Source: Torymus aiolomorphi
Lineage: Eukaryota; Arthropoda; Insecta; Hymenoptera; Torymidae
Direction: 5' to 3'
Length of the DNA stretch: 64,000 nucleotides
Assembly (NCBI GenBank): GCA_036365515.1
Contig: CM070874.1
Span: 161,139,297-161,203,296, forward strand
Positions 50,782 to 62,717 of the stretch are shown here, in pieces (the stretch's first letter is position 1; each line of letters starts with the position of its first letter). Below the pieces are notes generated by a model that searched no databases, was not told the DNA's origin, and saw only the letters and a list, made by a program, of their open reading frames with translations. The position numbers and the translations under genes are program-made.

Positions 50782-51254
50782 CTATATAAACCATTTATAC
50801 ACAGAATATAAGCTTTGTCTCAAGAAAAGCCTTCACTCGACTGGTCATATTGCAAACATAAAACATTGAAATCCTTTACGATGAATGAAATACGTCTTTG
50901 TGACAAATTACTTGAAAATTATACTTATCTAAACTCTTGTATTGTAGTAGCCGTATAATTGGGATAGACTCAATTTCTAAGATCTGATCTGACAGTACTT
51001 AAAAAAATAAAAACAGAACTACATCTTGATCTCTGCTTTCTACTGTCAATGTATATTTTAAAATACTTATCTAAAAAGTTATTGTCTCATTGATGATGCT
51101 CGTAAATAAATTCTTTTCATCAGTCCACTTTCTGAGATCTTTGATATAATTTAAATATTAATCCGTGATAGTATACATATTGTGTATGTGGATGTTTCAT
51201 AATAACATTGTTTTTGTTTATTAGAGATGCGTGAGGTTATGTCGATACGATTAC

Positions 51255-51637
<383 letters not shown>

Positions 51638-52051
51638 CGTAGAAAAATTTATATAGCGCCACTCTCGGATACAAGTAGAACCACTGTCTAATAGTGCCTA
51701 TACGTACGTATATATGGTATAGGATTAAAATACGACGACGACGCGAAGACGACGAAGAAAATGAAAAATGTGATGAAAATTGAGAGGGCAAATTTACTAT
51801 TAAAAGTATACGAAAACGAAAGAATCTTGAAACATGAAATTGCAGATATGGATAGTACATGAAAGATTCTATCTAATGGAATGCATTTAAGTATTCAAAT
51901 AAAGAGTTAAAAAATTTTGTTATCAAGAATAGAAAAAAGTAAGGTTGGAGCGGACTATTCCAAAGAATAAAGGGTGTGTCAACGCCCCGCTTGCTCGTTA
52001 GTCACTTCGTTCTTTTACTCGCCAAGCAGGGCGCTGCCGCGCTCTTTGATA

Positions 52052-52850
52052 TTTTTTATACATATATATTATGGGTTAGGCATCAATATAGTAGATAACT
52101 GTATGTATATGTATGTAACTCTCCAAGTCCTCTGAGTCTTCACTCACGTCTCTCCGCATGTCATCATCTAGTTCGAGCACAGTAACGTCGCGCTTTGTAC
52201 GCAGTTAATACTAGAATTATAACTATAACGGGGATATTGCTGATACGATTTGACATTAGCTGGAACCACAAAAATTATCCCCCAGGCTGCAAAAAATTGT
52301 CACTAGAGACTGAAGGAAAAAATTATTTTCATTTCGCGGGGACGAAAACTTTATAGCTTAACAGCTTCAATACGAAAGCATTTTTCATCATCAAACTTTA
52401 CAGGTAGAATGTAAATATAAAATGCTTTCTAATAAAGTACCTCATGCGTGGTATCTACGTATATAAAAAATGATGAGCGAAATATTATGAAAAAAAAGTA
52501 AAGTTAGAGACCCAACCCAAAGAATAAAGGGTGCGCCTTCGCCCCGCTCGCTTGTCCGTCACTTCGTTCCTTATAACTCGCCAAGCAGGGCGCTGCCGCA
52601 CCCTTTAATAAATGTAATTAGTTTATGTAATTAGTTTTCACCTATAGCAATACAATTTTGAAATCGCACGTATCGCCTATCTAAACCTAAACATGTACAT
52701 AGTAACCGCTAACGCAATCGCACTGTCTCATATGATTCAAATCGCACTTATATACTAACTGCACCGTCATTTCGGCAATTGCAAATTTCACGTCGCCCCC
52801 TAGCGGAAAAAAATCGATAGTTTTCAAAACGAAAGTGATTGTTTATTTAA
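52052..52850. other. Spacer before the LINE, with a third GC-rich repeat copy
   Basis: 52520-52608 is a third copy of the GC-rich unit at both ends of the giant palindrome (AAAGGGTGCG ... CTCGCCAAGCAGGGCGCTGC). Apart from this I see only AT-rich sequence. The GC-richer bases just before 52851 may be the 5' UTR of the LINE. Confidence 0.6.
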
Positions 52851-52883
52851 ATGTTCGTGATAAATGTTCGCCAATTCGCCAAG

Positions 52884-54424
52884 ATGGCGTCGGAAGGCGG
52901 GCTGCCTTCCAGAGAGCCTCCTGATAAAAATCTAGAATTAGTGTATAAATGCCACCCAAAAAGGAAAGTGTCACTTGTAGTTTGCATAGTGTGCGAAAAC
53001 GTATACCATAAAAGTGATTATGAAAAGTGTAAAGACAAAAAATATATAAGTAATCTATTAGTGATATGTCCAGACGACGTGGAGCTTAATATAACCTTAA
53101 AAAATCAAGAAACTAAACTCTGTGAAGCAGCTAAAATATTAATTGCGCAAGTTAATAGTGAAAAGGAGGAACAAATAAAACATAAAATATTAAATGAAAT
53201 ATCTATTATCTCTGATAGTGTACATAAATCAGTAGATAATGAAAAACTACTAAACGTTACGATGCTAACTGAAAATGCTGAACTGGAAAATCAACATCAA
53301 ATTGAAATTCAACTACTAAGACAATTAAATCAAGAACTAATGGAAAAAAACGACATATTGAAGCAATTAATAAAAAAGGATAAAAATGACCAGGAGATGA
53401 AAATAAAGCAACATAACCAAAAACATATGCAGAAGTAGCAACTAACAAACTAGCAATTAAAAACCAAAGAATACCGAAAATAATTGTAAAAAATTTTAAA
53501 AAGGACATTAAAAATCCACATGACTTTAAGAAAAAGGTATGTGACGTTTTAATAAAAGAAAAAGATATACAGATGAAACAATTAAAAGTAGTGAACGACA
53601 ATGAAATTGAGATTAAAAGTATGAATGAAAAAAGTGCTAAAGTAACAATTGAATTACTCTCAAAAAAACTGTCTAACAATTATAAAACATTTATTGAAAA
53701 AATTGAATCCCCGAAGATGAAAATAGTTGGTGTAGACAACTATACTAATATGAATATAGAAGAGCTGGAAGAGGACTTAAATAAAAGAAATTTTATTGGA
53801 TATCAAGATAAGTGTAAGATACTAAATATAGACAAAAATAAGATTACAAACAAGACAACCATAATAATTGAAGTTCCAAGAGAGCTATATAAACATATTA
53901 GTGACAATCAAAATAGAATCTTCATTGGATATCAAAGCTGTAAGGTATGGGATTTAATAAACATCAAGCCCTGCTTAAACTGTGGAAGATTTGGACATAA
54001 CACATTGAAATGCAAAAACACTCTATGCTGCTTAAAATGTGCAGGTCCGCATAAGACTTTGCAATGTGATAATAACTCATCCAACATTACATGTGTCAAT
54101 TGTTTTTACAGCAACTCGAAATATAACACAAATTTCGAGGTTAAACATATGGCCAATGACACAGAGAAATGCACAATATTTAAGAATAAGCTCAATAGAT
54201 ATATAGATATGACTGATTATCCGATAAGACCTACTATACCAAGATACTTAGGTAAAGTAGGAAACAGCAATCAAGCCACTACGATGACCAGTTCGACTAG
54301 CGCAACTATGCTGAATTTGCCGTCTAGAGACAACTGGACTAGCGCAACTTTGCTGACTTCGCCGTTTAGAGCCAGCACCGCATCTCTAACACATACGACA
54401 CCATGGAAACAGCAAACTACATAA
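52884..54424 (+). pseudogene. LINE ORF1 (nucleic-acid-binding), one frameshift
   Basis: Chaperone-like RNA-binding protein of the LINE. ATG 52884 (MASEGGLPSREPP) is preferred over 52851. An N-terminal PHD-like finger uses C-x-HP, CIVC, YHKSDYEKC and ICPDD (residues ~30-75). A coiled-coil region follows (QLLRQLNQELMEKNDILKQ, to ~195). The frame then shifts near 53425 and resumes KTYAEVATNKLAI, continuing to zinc knuckles CLNCGRFGHNTLKC, CCLKCAGPHKTLQC and CVNC (about 53970-54100). The end overlaps ORF2 by 22 bp. Confidence 0.88.
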
Positions 54425-56508
54425 TGGAGCAACACGTCGATCTCATTGAAGAATTGCAAAAAGAAGTAATACAAGAAGAAATGTCATTTCTTGATCTTAA
54501 AACTCTCAATAAAAATATAAATAAAAAAGATAGTTTGATATTACCGGTCAATATTAGAAGTCTAAATCACAATTATACGAAATTGAATATTCTTATTAAG
54601 AGCTTGAAGATCAAACCATATATAATTGTATGTACAGAAACATGGAATTTACCCAATCCTCACTTTTTTGCAATACAGGGATATAAATTGTACTACAATA
54701 ACGGTAACTTAAATCAAAATGATGGTGTCGTTGTATATATAAAAGATTGTGTATCAGAAATTACTGAAATAATCGAAATTGGTAGACTCAAAGTATTAAA
54801 CTCACGATTAAGTCTAAATAACAACAGTAATCTTGAAATTTCCGCATTATATCGATGTCATGATTTACCGCGCCTTGAATTTATTTTGAATGTAAAATCA
54901 TTTATCAATAGCAAAAGAAATATAAAAAACCACCTGATTATTGGTGATTTTAACATTGATATTATGAAAGATGATGAATATAGCTTAGAATTATTAGACA
55001 ATATGATGGAAAAGGGTTTCTTCCCGGGTTTTATACATACAACTAGACCAAATGATAGTGGCGGAAGCGGTACATGCATTGACAACATGTACATAAAAGC
55101 TACATCTATAGACACTAAAACTTTTAAACTCTCGATTCCTTTTACTGATCATTATCCACTTTTCTTGAAACTGAATAAGCCACCAAAATTAAAACAAGAA
55201 AATATCCAGTAACACTATAATTACTATAAACTTTCAAGTATAGCCATTACAAAAAATTGGAATGTTATAGAGGCAATGCATGATCCCGATGAAGCTACCG
55301 CATTCTTGATAACTGAAATACAAGACTGCTTAGAAAAGTCTAAAGAAGCGCATAAAACAAAAAATAACAAGAGATATCCAAGGAAGGATTGGATATCTAA
55401 AGCAATAATGATCTCGTGTGAAAAGAAAGAACAACTATATATTAAAATGCGCAATGAACCAAATAATAATCTAATAAAATTAGAATATAAGAATTACACA
55501 AAGAGGCTAGACAAAGTTATTAATGAGGCAAAAATAAAACATGAAAGAAATTTAATTAAGAACAATATCAATAATACCAAGCAACTTTGGAAATACATAA
55601 ACAAAAAAATGGGAACCAACTTGAAAAAGAATAACACAATAAATAAGATCATTTTAAATAACAATTGCACAATAGAGAATCAGACGCAAATTGCCAATCA
55701 TATGAATTGGTACTTTTGTAGAATTGGAAAAGATCTACCTAACACCATTGTAAAACCCCAGGGTAAGCATTTACAATTACCAGCAATTTACATTAAACCG
55801 ACTAATAACGAGGAAATTCTTCAAATAATTGATAATATGAAAATAAAAAATGGTGGGGTAGATAACATTACTACCAAAACATTAAAAATACTATCATATC
55901 AAATTGTTAATGCACTAACACATATCTTTAATCTTTGTATTGAAAAATCAACATGGCCTCAAGCGCTTAAAACAGCTGTGGTAGTTTCTATTTTTAAATC
56001 GGGTAGTAAAATGGATACATCAAACTATAGACCGATATCTCTAATTTCTAACGTAGCAAAGATATTTGAAAAAATTGTACATGTTCGTTTACAATCATTT
56101 TTGGACAGTAATAATTTGTTAGCGCAGAATCAATTTGGATTTATAAAAAAGAAAGGTACCAAAGATGCTCTTAGTTACTTAATGAACATAATCTATAAGA
56201 AATTAGACAAAAGTAAACCAATAGCTATTGCATTTTTAGATCTAGCAAAAGCTTTTGATACTGTCAACCATGCTATTCTTTTAGACAAATTATATAATTA
56301 TGGAATAAGAGGTAAAGCGCATGCACTTATATCTAACTATCTTAGTAACAGAAAACAAAAAGTAAGAATAGGAACAACTGAAAGCTATTATGAAACGATA
56401 ACTACAGGTGTGCCACAAGGTACTATACTAGGGCCACTCTTATTCATAATTTCAAAAAATTATAATAAGAAAAAGCTAAAAATTTGGATTGGTACTAATA
56501 TATTCTAG
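54403..56508 (+). pseudogene. LINE ORF2: endonuclease and truncated reverse transcriptase
   Basis: The endonuclease spans residues ~40-265, with NIRSLN, CTETW, LIIGDFNID, GTCIDNMY and TDHYP, all catalytic motifs of APE-type nucleases. A TAA at 55210-55212 interrupts the frame, which continues in phase to the RT: SNYRPISLIS, FLDLAKAFDTVNH (carrying the first catalytic aspartate) and TTGVPQGTILGPLLFII. The sequence then breaks off into KNYNKKKLKIWIGTNIF and stops. The YADD motif and thumb are absent, so an internal deletion removed the RT active site. Confidence 0.92.
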
Positions 56509-56815
56509 AATTAAAAAAAAAATAAATAAAATAAATAAATAAATAAATAAATAAAAATTTAACTTTCCAGTATGGGTGAGATAATCAATGTGGACCAAAT
56601 ATATTATTTATAGTGGAATCTTTGATTCCATGCCTAGTTTGTAAGTTACTTAAGTTTTTTTAGTTTTAAGTACACCGGAACTATGTACAGGTAGCTATGT
56701 CTACCTTTATAGGATGTTTGCTGCTTCAGACATGTAACTATGTCCTGAAGTAAGCTATAACATGTAATACAACATGTACTACTCTGGTTTAAATAAATAA
56801 ATAAATAAATGTAAA

Positions 56816-57173
56816 TAGTTTTCTAGTAGAAAACAAAAAAAATAGAGAAAAATAAATATAGAATTATTAAATTATCATTTTAGATATTAAAATATATCTA
56901 GAAAATGTGTACACACACATACATACACTCTCTCAGATTATGCAATAGGCGAAGATAAATAATAAATAATATAATAACTTTGAGTTCAATTTATTATATT
57001 AAAGAATAATTTTATTACAAACTATAGAATATTCTAGAATATACTATATAATATACTATATAGAATATACTATAGAACATTTTTATATCCAAGTTTATTT
57101 AATGTAGTGAAAACCATCAGACAACTCGATCATGTGAGTGACTATACAACAACTATGAATATCTCTTTCCATT
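56816..57173. other. AT-rich stretch without a gene
   Basis: Between the LINE tail and the end of the minus-strand gene. ATATACTATATAGAATATAC-type short repeats near 57030-57080 are the only feature seen. Confidence 0.6.
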
Positions 57174-58460
57174 CTATTCAAAATTTTGTATGTTATAATT
57201 TTTGTACGTCTGAAGATGATAATTCAAAAAGCAATTATTCAATTTCTGCGCAATAAAAATACACTGTGATTCTTTTAATATAATTTCTAAAGATATTGCT
57301 AAATGTAGCAAATGACTAAATTGAGTGTACATTTTCAAGTGAGCAACTTTTATTTTTTTATGTATTAATATTTGAAAAATAGGGCTAGGTAAATCTCGCT
57401 TTAAAAATCTATAATTTAAATATAACTGATGCTTAAGACATATAGTTCTATTTACATTGACACGACTTGTAGTACTTTTAGAAGTTTGTTTTCCTTCTTG
57501 ATTTTTGCTTTCGAAGCGGAGACAAGAAATTTTCAGTAATGGACCAAATTGCATCATAATTCAAGAATAGTGAACAAGAAAGTGATGTTTAGGCTTTAAA
57601 CTATAACAATGTTAATGAAGATAAATACTCGTGAATAATTATTTCTAAACATTTATGAGTCGAAGAGTTAACATTTGGACTTGTAACTATTACTATTAAT
57701 TTTCTTAACTTCAGAAATAAATCCCAATATTCATTGTCAAATGGTATAAGTTCGCCAATTATTAAATTTAAGTTTAGTATTAAACACAACATTTCAAATG
57801 ATGATATTACGGCGTATCCCTTTTTTAAAAAAACTTCACTAAATTGCTGGGGCTTATTAATACTACTGTTATTCGGTCCATAGTCAAAGCCTTATAATCG
57901 CAAATTAAATTCCTCTAAAGTAAATAGTTTGATACCATTAATAAAGTGATTCAAAATGAGTGCTATGTCGTATCGACATATTCCTTCTAATAAGTCATGC
58001 ATCACGTCTACTGCAATATTTGTTGCAGAGTGAAAATTATTTATTTGATGTAAAATACATGGTTCTTTTATTCCAATAGTTTTGTAATTATTTTGTTCTA
58101 CTAAGAGTTGATAGTTGTCGACTGTTCGAAGGATGCACTCATTTTCGTGAAACTTTATTTTTTTCGGTTTGAGTTATCAAACAATGCTGGCACAATACAT
58201 TAGATTTAAAGCTTTGCGTTAGTCTTAACATTGTGTGAACGCCGAGATTATCGCCTATAAATAATGCTACTTCAAAAAAAAATTGTTTTTGTACCACAAG
58301 GTAACTTTATTTCTATGCCGAAATTGTTCAAATAATTTAATTCCTCTATTGCTTTAGTCAAAATTATTTCATTTTTAAAAATGTCTCTATCTATCGTATT
58401 AAACAGAATAAAGAGAAAAATATTTTCTAATTTAGCTTGATACTATGGTACTAAAACAGG
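57174..58460 (-). pseudogene. C2H2-type transposon gene, C-terminal half
   Basis: Minus-strand segments in order: LENIFLFILFNTIDRD, a GDNLGVHTMLRLTQSF block followed by CQHC, EPCILHQINNFHSAT, VDVMHDLLEGICRYDIALIL, FDYGPNNSSINKPQQF, IIGELIPFDNEYWDLFLKLR, KPKHHFLVHY and FGPLLKISCLRFESKNQ. I recall this series from a large family of repetitive, uncharacterised arthropod and cnidarian proteins, possibly KDZ-type (Kyakuja/Dileera/Zisupton) transposases. Breaks: stops near 58447, 57893 and 57570 and frameshifts near 58150 and 57600. The N-terminal half continues at 62717-63748; a 4.3-kb insertion separates them. Confidence 0.65.
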
Positions 58461-58489
58461 TATGTGTGTATATATATATATATATATAT

Positions 58490-58727
58490 CATAACTATGG
58501 GATTTGGTATACTTGAAGAGATATCAACGTATAGATCCATACTTTTGAAGAGATGTCGGCATTTTGAAAAGACTCCTCAAACTTCTCAACGCAAGAATCG
58601 CGACTTTTGAGGAGAAATCTATACCCCCTTTTCCCAGAGTCGGTAACCTGAGGGTCATTATTTCTTTAGTCACATTGTCCGAACTCTGAGCGAAAAGTTC
58701 ACATCTTCTCAAAAGTACCAATTTACA

Positions 58728-58735
<8 letters not shown>
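58490..58735. repeat. 245-bp direct repeat, copy 1
   Basis: Begins TCATAACTATGGGATTTGG and ends AGTACCAATTTACAAACA, between TA tracts. It differs from copy 2 (62395-62638) at only about three positions. No coding potential or inverted ends are seen. Confidence 0.9.
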
Positions 58736-58775
<40 letters not shown>

Positions 58776-58815
58776 TATATTATATAGACGTTTCAAAAAA
58801 GTGTCAGTCGCAGCC

Positions 58816-59085
58816 CCCCCTCATTCCCCCCTCGCGCCACCTCACTCCCCCCTCGCGCCACCTCGTCCCCACCTCGTGCTCCCTCACTCCTCCCTCGCGC
58901 CCACTCACCCCTCCTCAGCGCCCTCCTCACCCCCCCTCAGCGCCCCTTCAAAATAACGGAAAAATGTGATTATTTACATGTGTTTTGAGAATGGGAGCCA
59001 CCCTTCACAGCGCCCCCTCGCCCCCCCCGCTCCACCTCACTCCCCCCTCGCGCCACCTCGCCCCCACCTCGCGCCCCCCCAATAA
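58816..59085. repeat. C-rich degenerate tandem repeat
   Basis: Units such as CCCCCCTCGCGCCACCTC repeat about ten times, in two blocks around an AT-rich spacer at 58946-59000. This strand bias is unlike everything nearby. Confidence 0.85.
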
Positions 59086-59237
59086 TTTCATTATTTGAAT
59101 AGTTTTTGTCTAATATCAAGTAATATCCTTTGTCGGTTTCAACCTTTTTTTCTAAAAAATTACAACCATTTTCTAAAATTTCTAAATTGGAAATATTTTT
59201 AGAAGAATATCCTTTTAAATATATAAATAAATCATAT
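59085..59237 (-). other. Short unexplained open frame, minus strand
   Basis: Read on the minus strand this gives GYDLFIYLKGYSSKNISN and then LEKKVETDKGYYLILDKNY, about 50 residues without a stop. It begins right after TAA and then runs into the G-rich repeat. Its residue composition looks protein-like. It could be a fragment of a captured gene. I do not recognise it. Confidence 0.25.
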
Positions 59238-59259
59238 CCTTACAGGATATAAATAAAAT

Positions 59260-61447
59260 GTGATTAAAAGGATTCCAAGACAAAATAATGAGGAAATAGA
59301 ACAAAATAATGAAATTTATGATGAAATAAATCCTTACATAGATGGTAGATATTTAAGTCCAATGGAAACAGCATGGCGATTACAAGAATTTCCATTATGT
59401 GGAAGGAGTCACACAGTAATAAGATTAGCTGTTCATACAGAAAATCAACAGAGACTTATTTTTGATGAAAACAACGTCGAAAATGCATTAGATAATTGGA
59501 AGACTACTTTAACAGAATGGTTTGATTTAAATCAAAAAGATGATTTTGCTAAAAAAATAAAATATGTTAATTTACCACAATATTATATTTTTAAAAATAA
59601 ATGTTGGATAAAACGAAAAAAAAACACGAAAATATAAAGCAATTGGGAGATTAAATATGGCATTACCAAAAGATAGTGAACGATTTTTTATTAAATTAAT
59701 TCTTAATCGAATGAAAGGAGCAACATCATTTAAAGATTTACGTACTTATGAAAAACAAACATATAATACGTACAGAGAAATAGCTATTGTTATGGGCTTA
59801 ATAGAACATGAAACACAACTTTATAATATATTTGAAGAAGCTTGTCAAATAATGCTTCCTATACAATTACGAAAATTCTTTGCAACTTTTCTTTTATGTG
59901 AAAATATTGAAGGTCACATTATATGGGAAAAATATAAAAAGTTCTTTACAGAAGATTTTACTGAAAATAAAGAAGCACTTACACATATTAATCAAATTTT
60001 AATTAATGAAGAGATGTTATGTCAAAATTTTGGATTACCCGAACCAAATGAAAATAATATAGAAAAAATAGATGAATACGACTTTGAATTTGTAAATTAT
60101 TGTAAACAAAAATATGAAAATATGTACACTAAATTAATCAGTGATTACAAATTTATTTTCAATATAATAATAAATAGTAAAACTAAGATCCATTTTATAG
60201 ATGGTCCTGGAGGATCTGGTAAAACATTTTTATATAAGACATTGATATATTATTTTATTTCATTAAAAAAAAAATTGTTATCTATGGCTTGGACTGGAAT
60301 AGCTTCTATTTTATTACCAAAGGGTATGACCAGTCACCGAACGTTCAGATTACCATTAGATTTAAGTACTATTGAAAGTGCATTTGTAAAACTAGATTCT
60401 GATAAAAAAAAATTAAGAGAAGCAGATATAATTTGGGACGAAGCTTCAATGATTCCTAAAAAAGCATTAGAAATCGTTGATAAAACTTTAAGAGATATTA
60501 GTTACACGGATGAACCTTTTAGAGGAAAGTTAATTGTTTTAGGTGGAGATTTTCGACAAATTCTACCAGTAGTTAAACGAGGGTTTAGAAATACTATCAT
60601 AGAACAAACAGTCAAAAATTCATACCTTTGGCCATTATTTAGTATTTATAATTTAAAAATAAATATTCGTACACAAAGTAAAAATTTTGCATCATTTTTA
60701 TTAGATATTGGTGAAGGTATAATTAATCCATTTTTAATTCCTAATCAATGGATTACAAATGACGTTTGCCATGAAATTTATAAAAACATTAACAACAATT
60801 ACCATTTTTCTCAAAGTGTTATTTTGAGTTCACATAACGAAGAAGTTAATATGTTAAATAATAAAATATTAAATTTAATTAATAGTAAGGCAGTAACATA
60901 TTACAGTATAGATCGAGCAACACATAAAGAAGTTGATCAAACAGATGAAAATATTCATTTAAATTATCCAATAGAAATGTTAAATAATATTCGTGAAGGT
61001 TTACCTCCACATAAAATAATATTAAAAGTAAATACTATTATCATGTTAATTCGTAATCTTAGTATAATTGATGGTTTATGTAATGGAACACGTCTAAAAG
61101 TAACGAAATTATATAAATATAATATAGAGGCAGAAATTATTACTGGAGAAAATAAAAGGAATAAAGTATGTATACCCCGGATAACATTAAGTACTTGTGA
61201 ATCTTCATCTTTACCATTTATTTTATATAGAAAACAATTTCCTATTATTTTAGGTTTTGCAATAACTATTAATAAATCACAAGGTCAAAGTTTTGATAAT
61301 GTAAGAATATTTATAAAAAAATCTTTATTTACACATGGACAATTATATGTGGCTCTTTCTAGATGTAAAAATCCAAATAATATATATATACAAAATGAAT
61401 GGAGAATAAAAAAGAAATACCAAACATTGTTTGGAAAGAAATATTAA
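59260..61447 (+). CDS. Helitron PIF1-like helicase with Rep-helicase linker, one frameshift
   Basis: SF1B helicase of rolling-circle transposition. The linker contains DGRYLSPMETAWRLQEFPLCGRSHTVIRL up to 59620. There the A9 run (59619-59627) shifts the frame by one; the intended reading continues KYKAIGRLNMALPKDSERFF into the 596-residue frame starting at 59657. Helicase motifs in order: GATSFKDLRT, Walker A GPGGSGKTF, IIWDEASMI (motif II), FRGKLIVLGGDFRQILPVV (motif III), SYLWPLF, then NKSQGQSFDNV and [13 protein letters not shown] (motifs V/VI). All key residues are present, including the Walker lysine, so this is the best-preserved helicase in the window. No start codon for a full Rep-Hel protein is left; GTG 59260 is only the start of the open frame. 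Confidence 0.92.
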
Positions 61448-61647
61448 ATAATTAACATTTTAAATAACATGATATAATAAAAAAAATAATTAAATTCAAC
61501 GCAATAAATATAAAATAAATTATTATCATTTTTTCTGATATAATAAATACTCATAATAATAAAATAAATTTAAGGTATTTTATATAATTATAATTAAATT
61601 AATATCTATTATTTGAGCTAATTAAAAATATTTTAATAAGATACAGT

Positions 61648-62061
61648 ATGGTTGATCAAGGAGATTCAACTCCAAGTCCATTAAGATGGGATCCACAACA
61701 AAAGATGTATATTCAAGTTAATAGTGTACAACATGCTAGACAATTAAATGATATCAATAATCAAATACAAGAACATATAAATGAACAAGATGAATATGAA
61801 AATTATTTAATCAATCAAATTAATGATTATGATATTGTTACCAGTGTACCACTTATTTGGGATCCAGAACAAAAAAAAAATATTGAAGTAAAAAATTTAA
61901 AAGATGCTATTAACAAAACTAATTTTAATTTGATGTCTATTATATTAACGCTATTTATATCTATTATCACAGCAATATATTTAAACTATATTGCCTCTGA
62001 CGACCCCACATTCTTTATAATCAAATATTTAATAAGACAGTTAATAAAACTATCGAAATGA
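61648..62061 (+). CDS. Helitron accessory protein with duplicated WDP motif and membrane segment
   Basis: A 137-residue frame starting MVDQGDSTPSP, 200 bp after the helicase stop and inside the Helitron. It holds two related motifs: PLRWDPQQKMYIQV (residues ~12-25) and PLIWDPEQKKNIEV (~72-85). Each is followed by a short acidic or amphipathic helix (HARQLNDIN; LKDAINKTN). A hydrophobic stretch LMSIILTLFISIITAIYL near residues 95-113 should span a membrane, leaving a short basic tail. I know no family with this layout, and no catalytic residue is evident. Its intact frame, own ATG and location argue that it is a real gene. Promoter elements are not visible. Confidence 0.6.
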   Translation: MVDQGDSTPSPLRWDPQQKMYIQVNSVQHARQLNDINNQIQEHINEQDEYENYLINQINDYDIVTSVPLIWDPEQKKNIEVKNLKDAINKTNFNLMSIILTLFISIITAIYLNYIASDDPTFFIIKYLIRQLIKLSK

Positions 62062-62204
62062 AATGATTTTAATCATTCAAATCATGAATTAAATGATTCC
62101 AAGTGATTGGTCGAGTCAATTATTTACCTTAAATACTTAACTCCAACCAACGGATGGTTGACATTTTTTGAATTTTTAAATATAGGAAAACATACAACAT
62201 CAAT

Positions 62205-62290
62205 AGCAATAAAACTAATTTTAATTTAACGTTTATTATATTAACAATATTTGTATCTGTTATCACCACAATAATGGATCATTGTTTACC
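62205..62290 (+). pseudogene. Partial second copy of the accessory gene's membrane segment
   Basis: NKTNFNLTFIILTIFVSVIT is encoded here and closely matches NKTNFNLMSIILTLFISIIT in the gene above. The frame stays open into the Helitron terminus, but there is no start or WDP motif. It is a partial 3' duplication. Confidence 0.7.
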
Positions 62291-62310
62291 TTTACTTATG
62301 TATGAAAACA

Positions 62311-62352
62311 GGGGGTTGGCGAGCGGAGCGAGCAGGGGGCGGAGCCCCACTA

Positions 62353-62353
<1 letters not shown>
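62311..62353 (+). terminator. Helitron 3' terminus (hairpin plus CTAG)
   Basis: GGGGGTTGGCGAGCGGAGCG is followed by AGCAGGGGGCGGAGCCCCAC and then TAG. The hairpin GGGGC/GCCCC precedes CTAG by one base. This is the rolling-circle termination signal of canonical Helitrons. Confidence 0.85.
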
Positions 62354-62394
<41 letters not shown>

Positions 62395-62396
<2 letters not shown>

Positions 62397-62632
62397 TAAC
62401 TATGGGATTTGGTATACTTGAAGAGATATCAACGTATAGATCCATACTTTTGAAGAGATGTCGGCATTTTGAAGAGACTCCTCAAACTTCTCAACGCAAG
62501 AATCGCGACTTTTCAGGAGAAATCTATACCCCCTTTTCCCAGAGTCGGTAACCTGAGGGTCATTATTTCTTTAGTCACATTGTCCGAACTCTGAGCGAAA
62601 AGTTCACATCTCCTCAAAAGTACCAATTTACA

Positions 62633-62638
<6 letters not shown>
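62395..62638. repeat. 245-bp direct repeat, copy 2
   Basis: Same orientation as 58490-58735 and about 99 % identical, e.g. GAAGAGACTCC against GAAAAGACTCC. It lies beyond the Helitron 3' end. Confidence 0.9.

Positions 62639-62716
<78 letters not shown>

Positions 62717-62717
<1 letters not shown>

Larger units (their letters stand above)
52884..56815 (+). mobile_element. Non-LTR retrotransposon (LINE), internally deleted
   Basis: Plus-strand order: ORF1 with PHD-like finger and CCHC knuckles, ORF2 with apurinic-type endonuclease and reverse transcriptase, then a 3' UTR ending in TAAA repeats (56793-56813). A second TAAA run lies at 56528-56553. The layout fits CR1/jockey-like clades. ORF1 has one frameshift and ORF2 one stop, and the part of ORF2 after RT motif B is missing, so the copy is dead. 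Neither the exact 5' end nor a target duplication could be fixed. Confidence 0.9.
58781..62353 (+). mobile_element. Helitron with canonical 3' end, Rep missing
   Basis: The 3' terminus is exact: hairpin GGGGC-GGA-GCCCC at 62336-62348, then ACTAG ending at 62353, followed by T, inside a TA tract (Helitrons insert between A and T). The 5' end lies near 58781 but merges with TA repeats, so a TC start cannot be placed. Contents: a C-rich degenerate tandem (58816-59085), the end of Rep and a helicase (59260-61447), and an accessory ORF (61648-62061). Most of Rep is absent, so this copy is not autonomous. Confidence 0.8.
58461..62716. mobile_element. 4.3-kb compound insertion containing a Helitron
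   Basis: The insertion splits one codon series: …GSHKALAKIGAVY ends at 62717 and the same protein resumes upstream of YQAKLENIFL at 58460. From low to high coordinates it consists of (TA)n, a ~245-bp unit, (TA)n, the Helitron (about 58781-62353), (TA)n, the same ~245-bp unit in direct orientation, and (TA)n. Confidence 0.8.
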
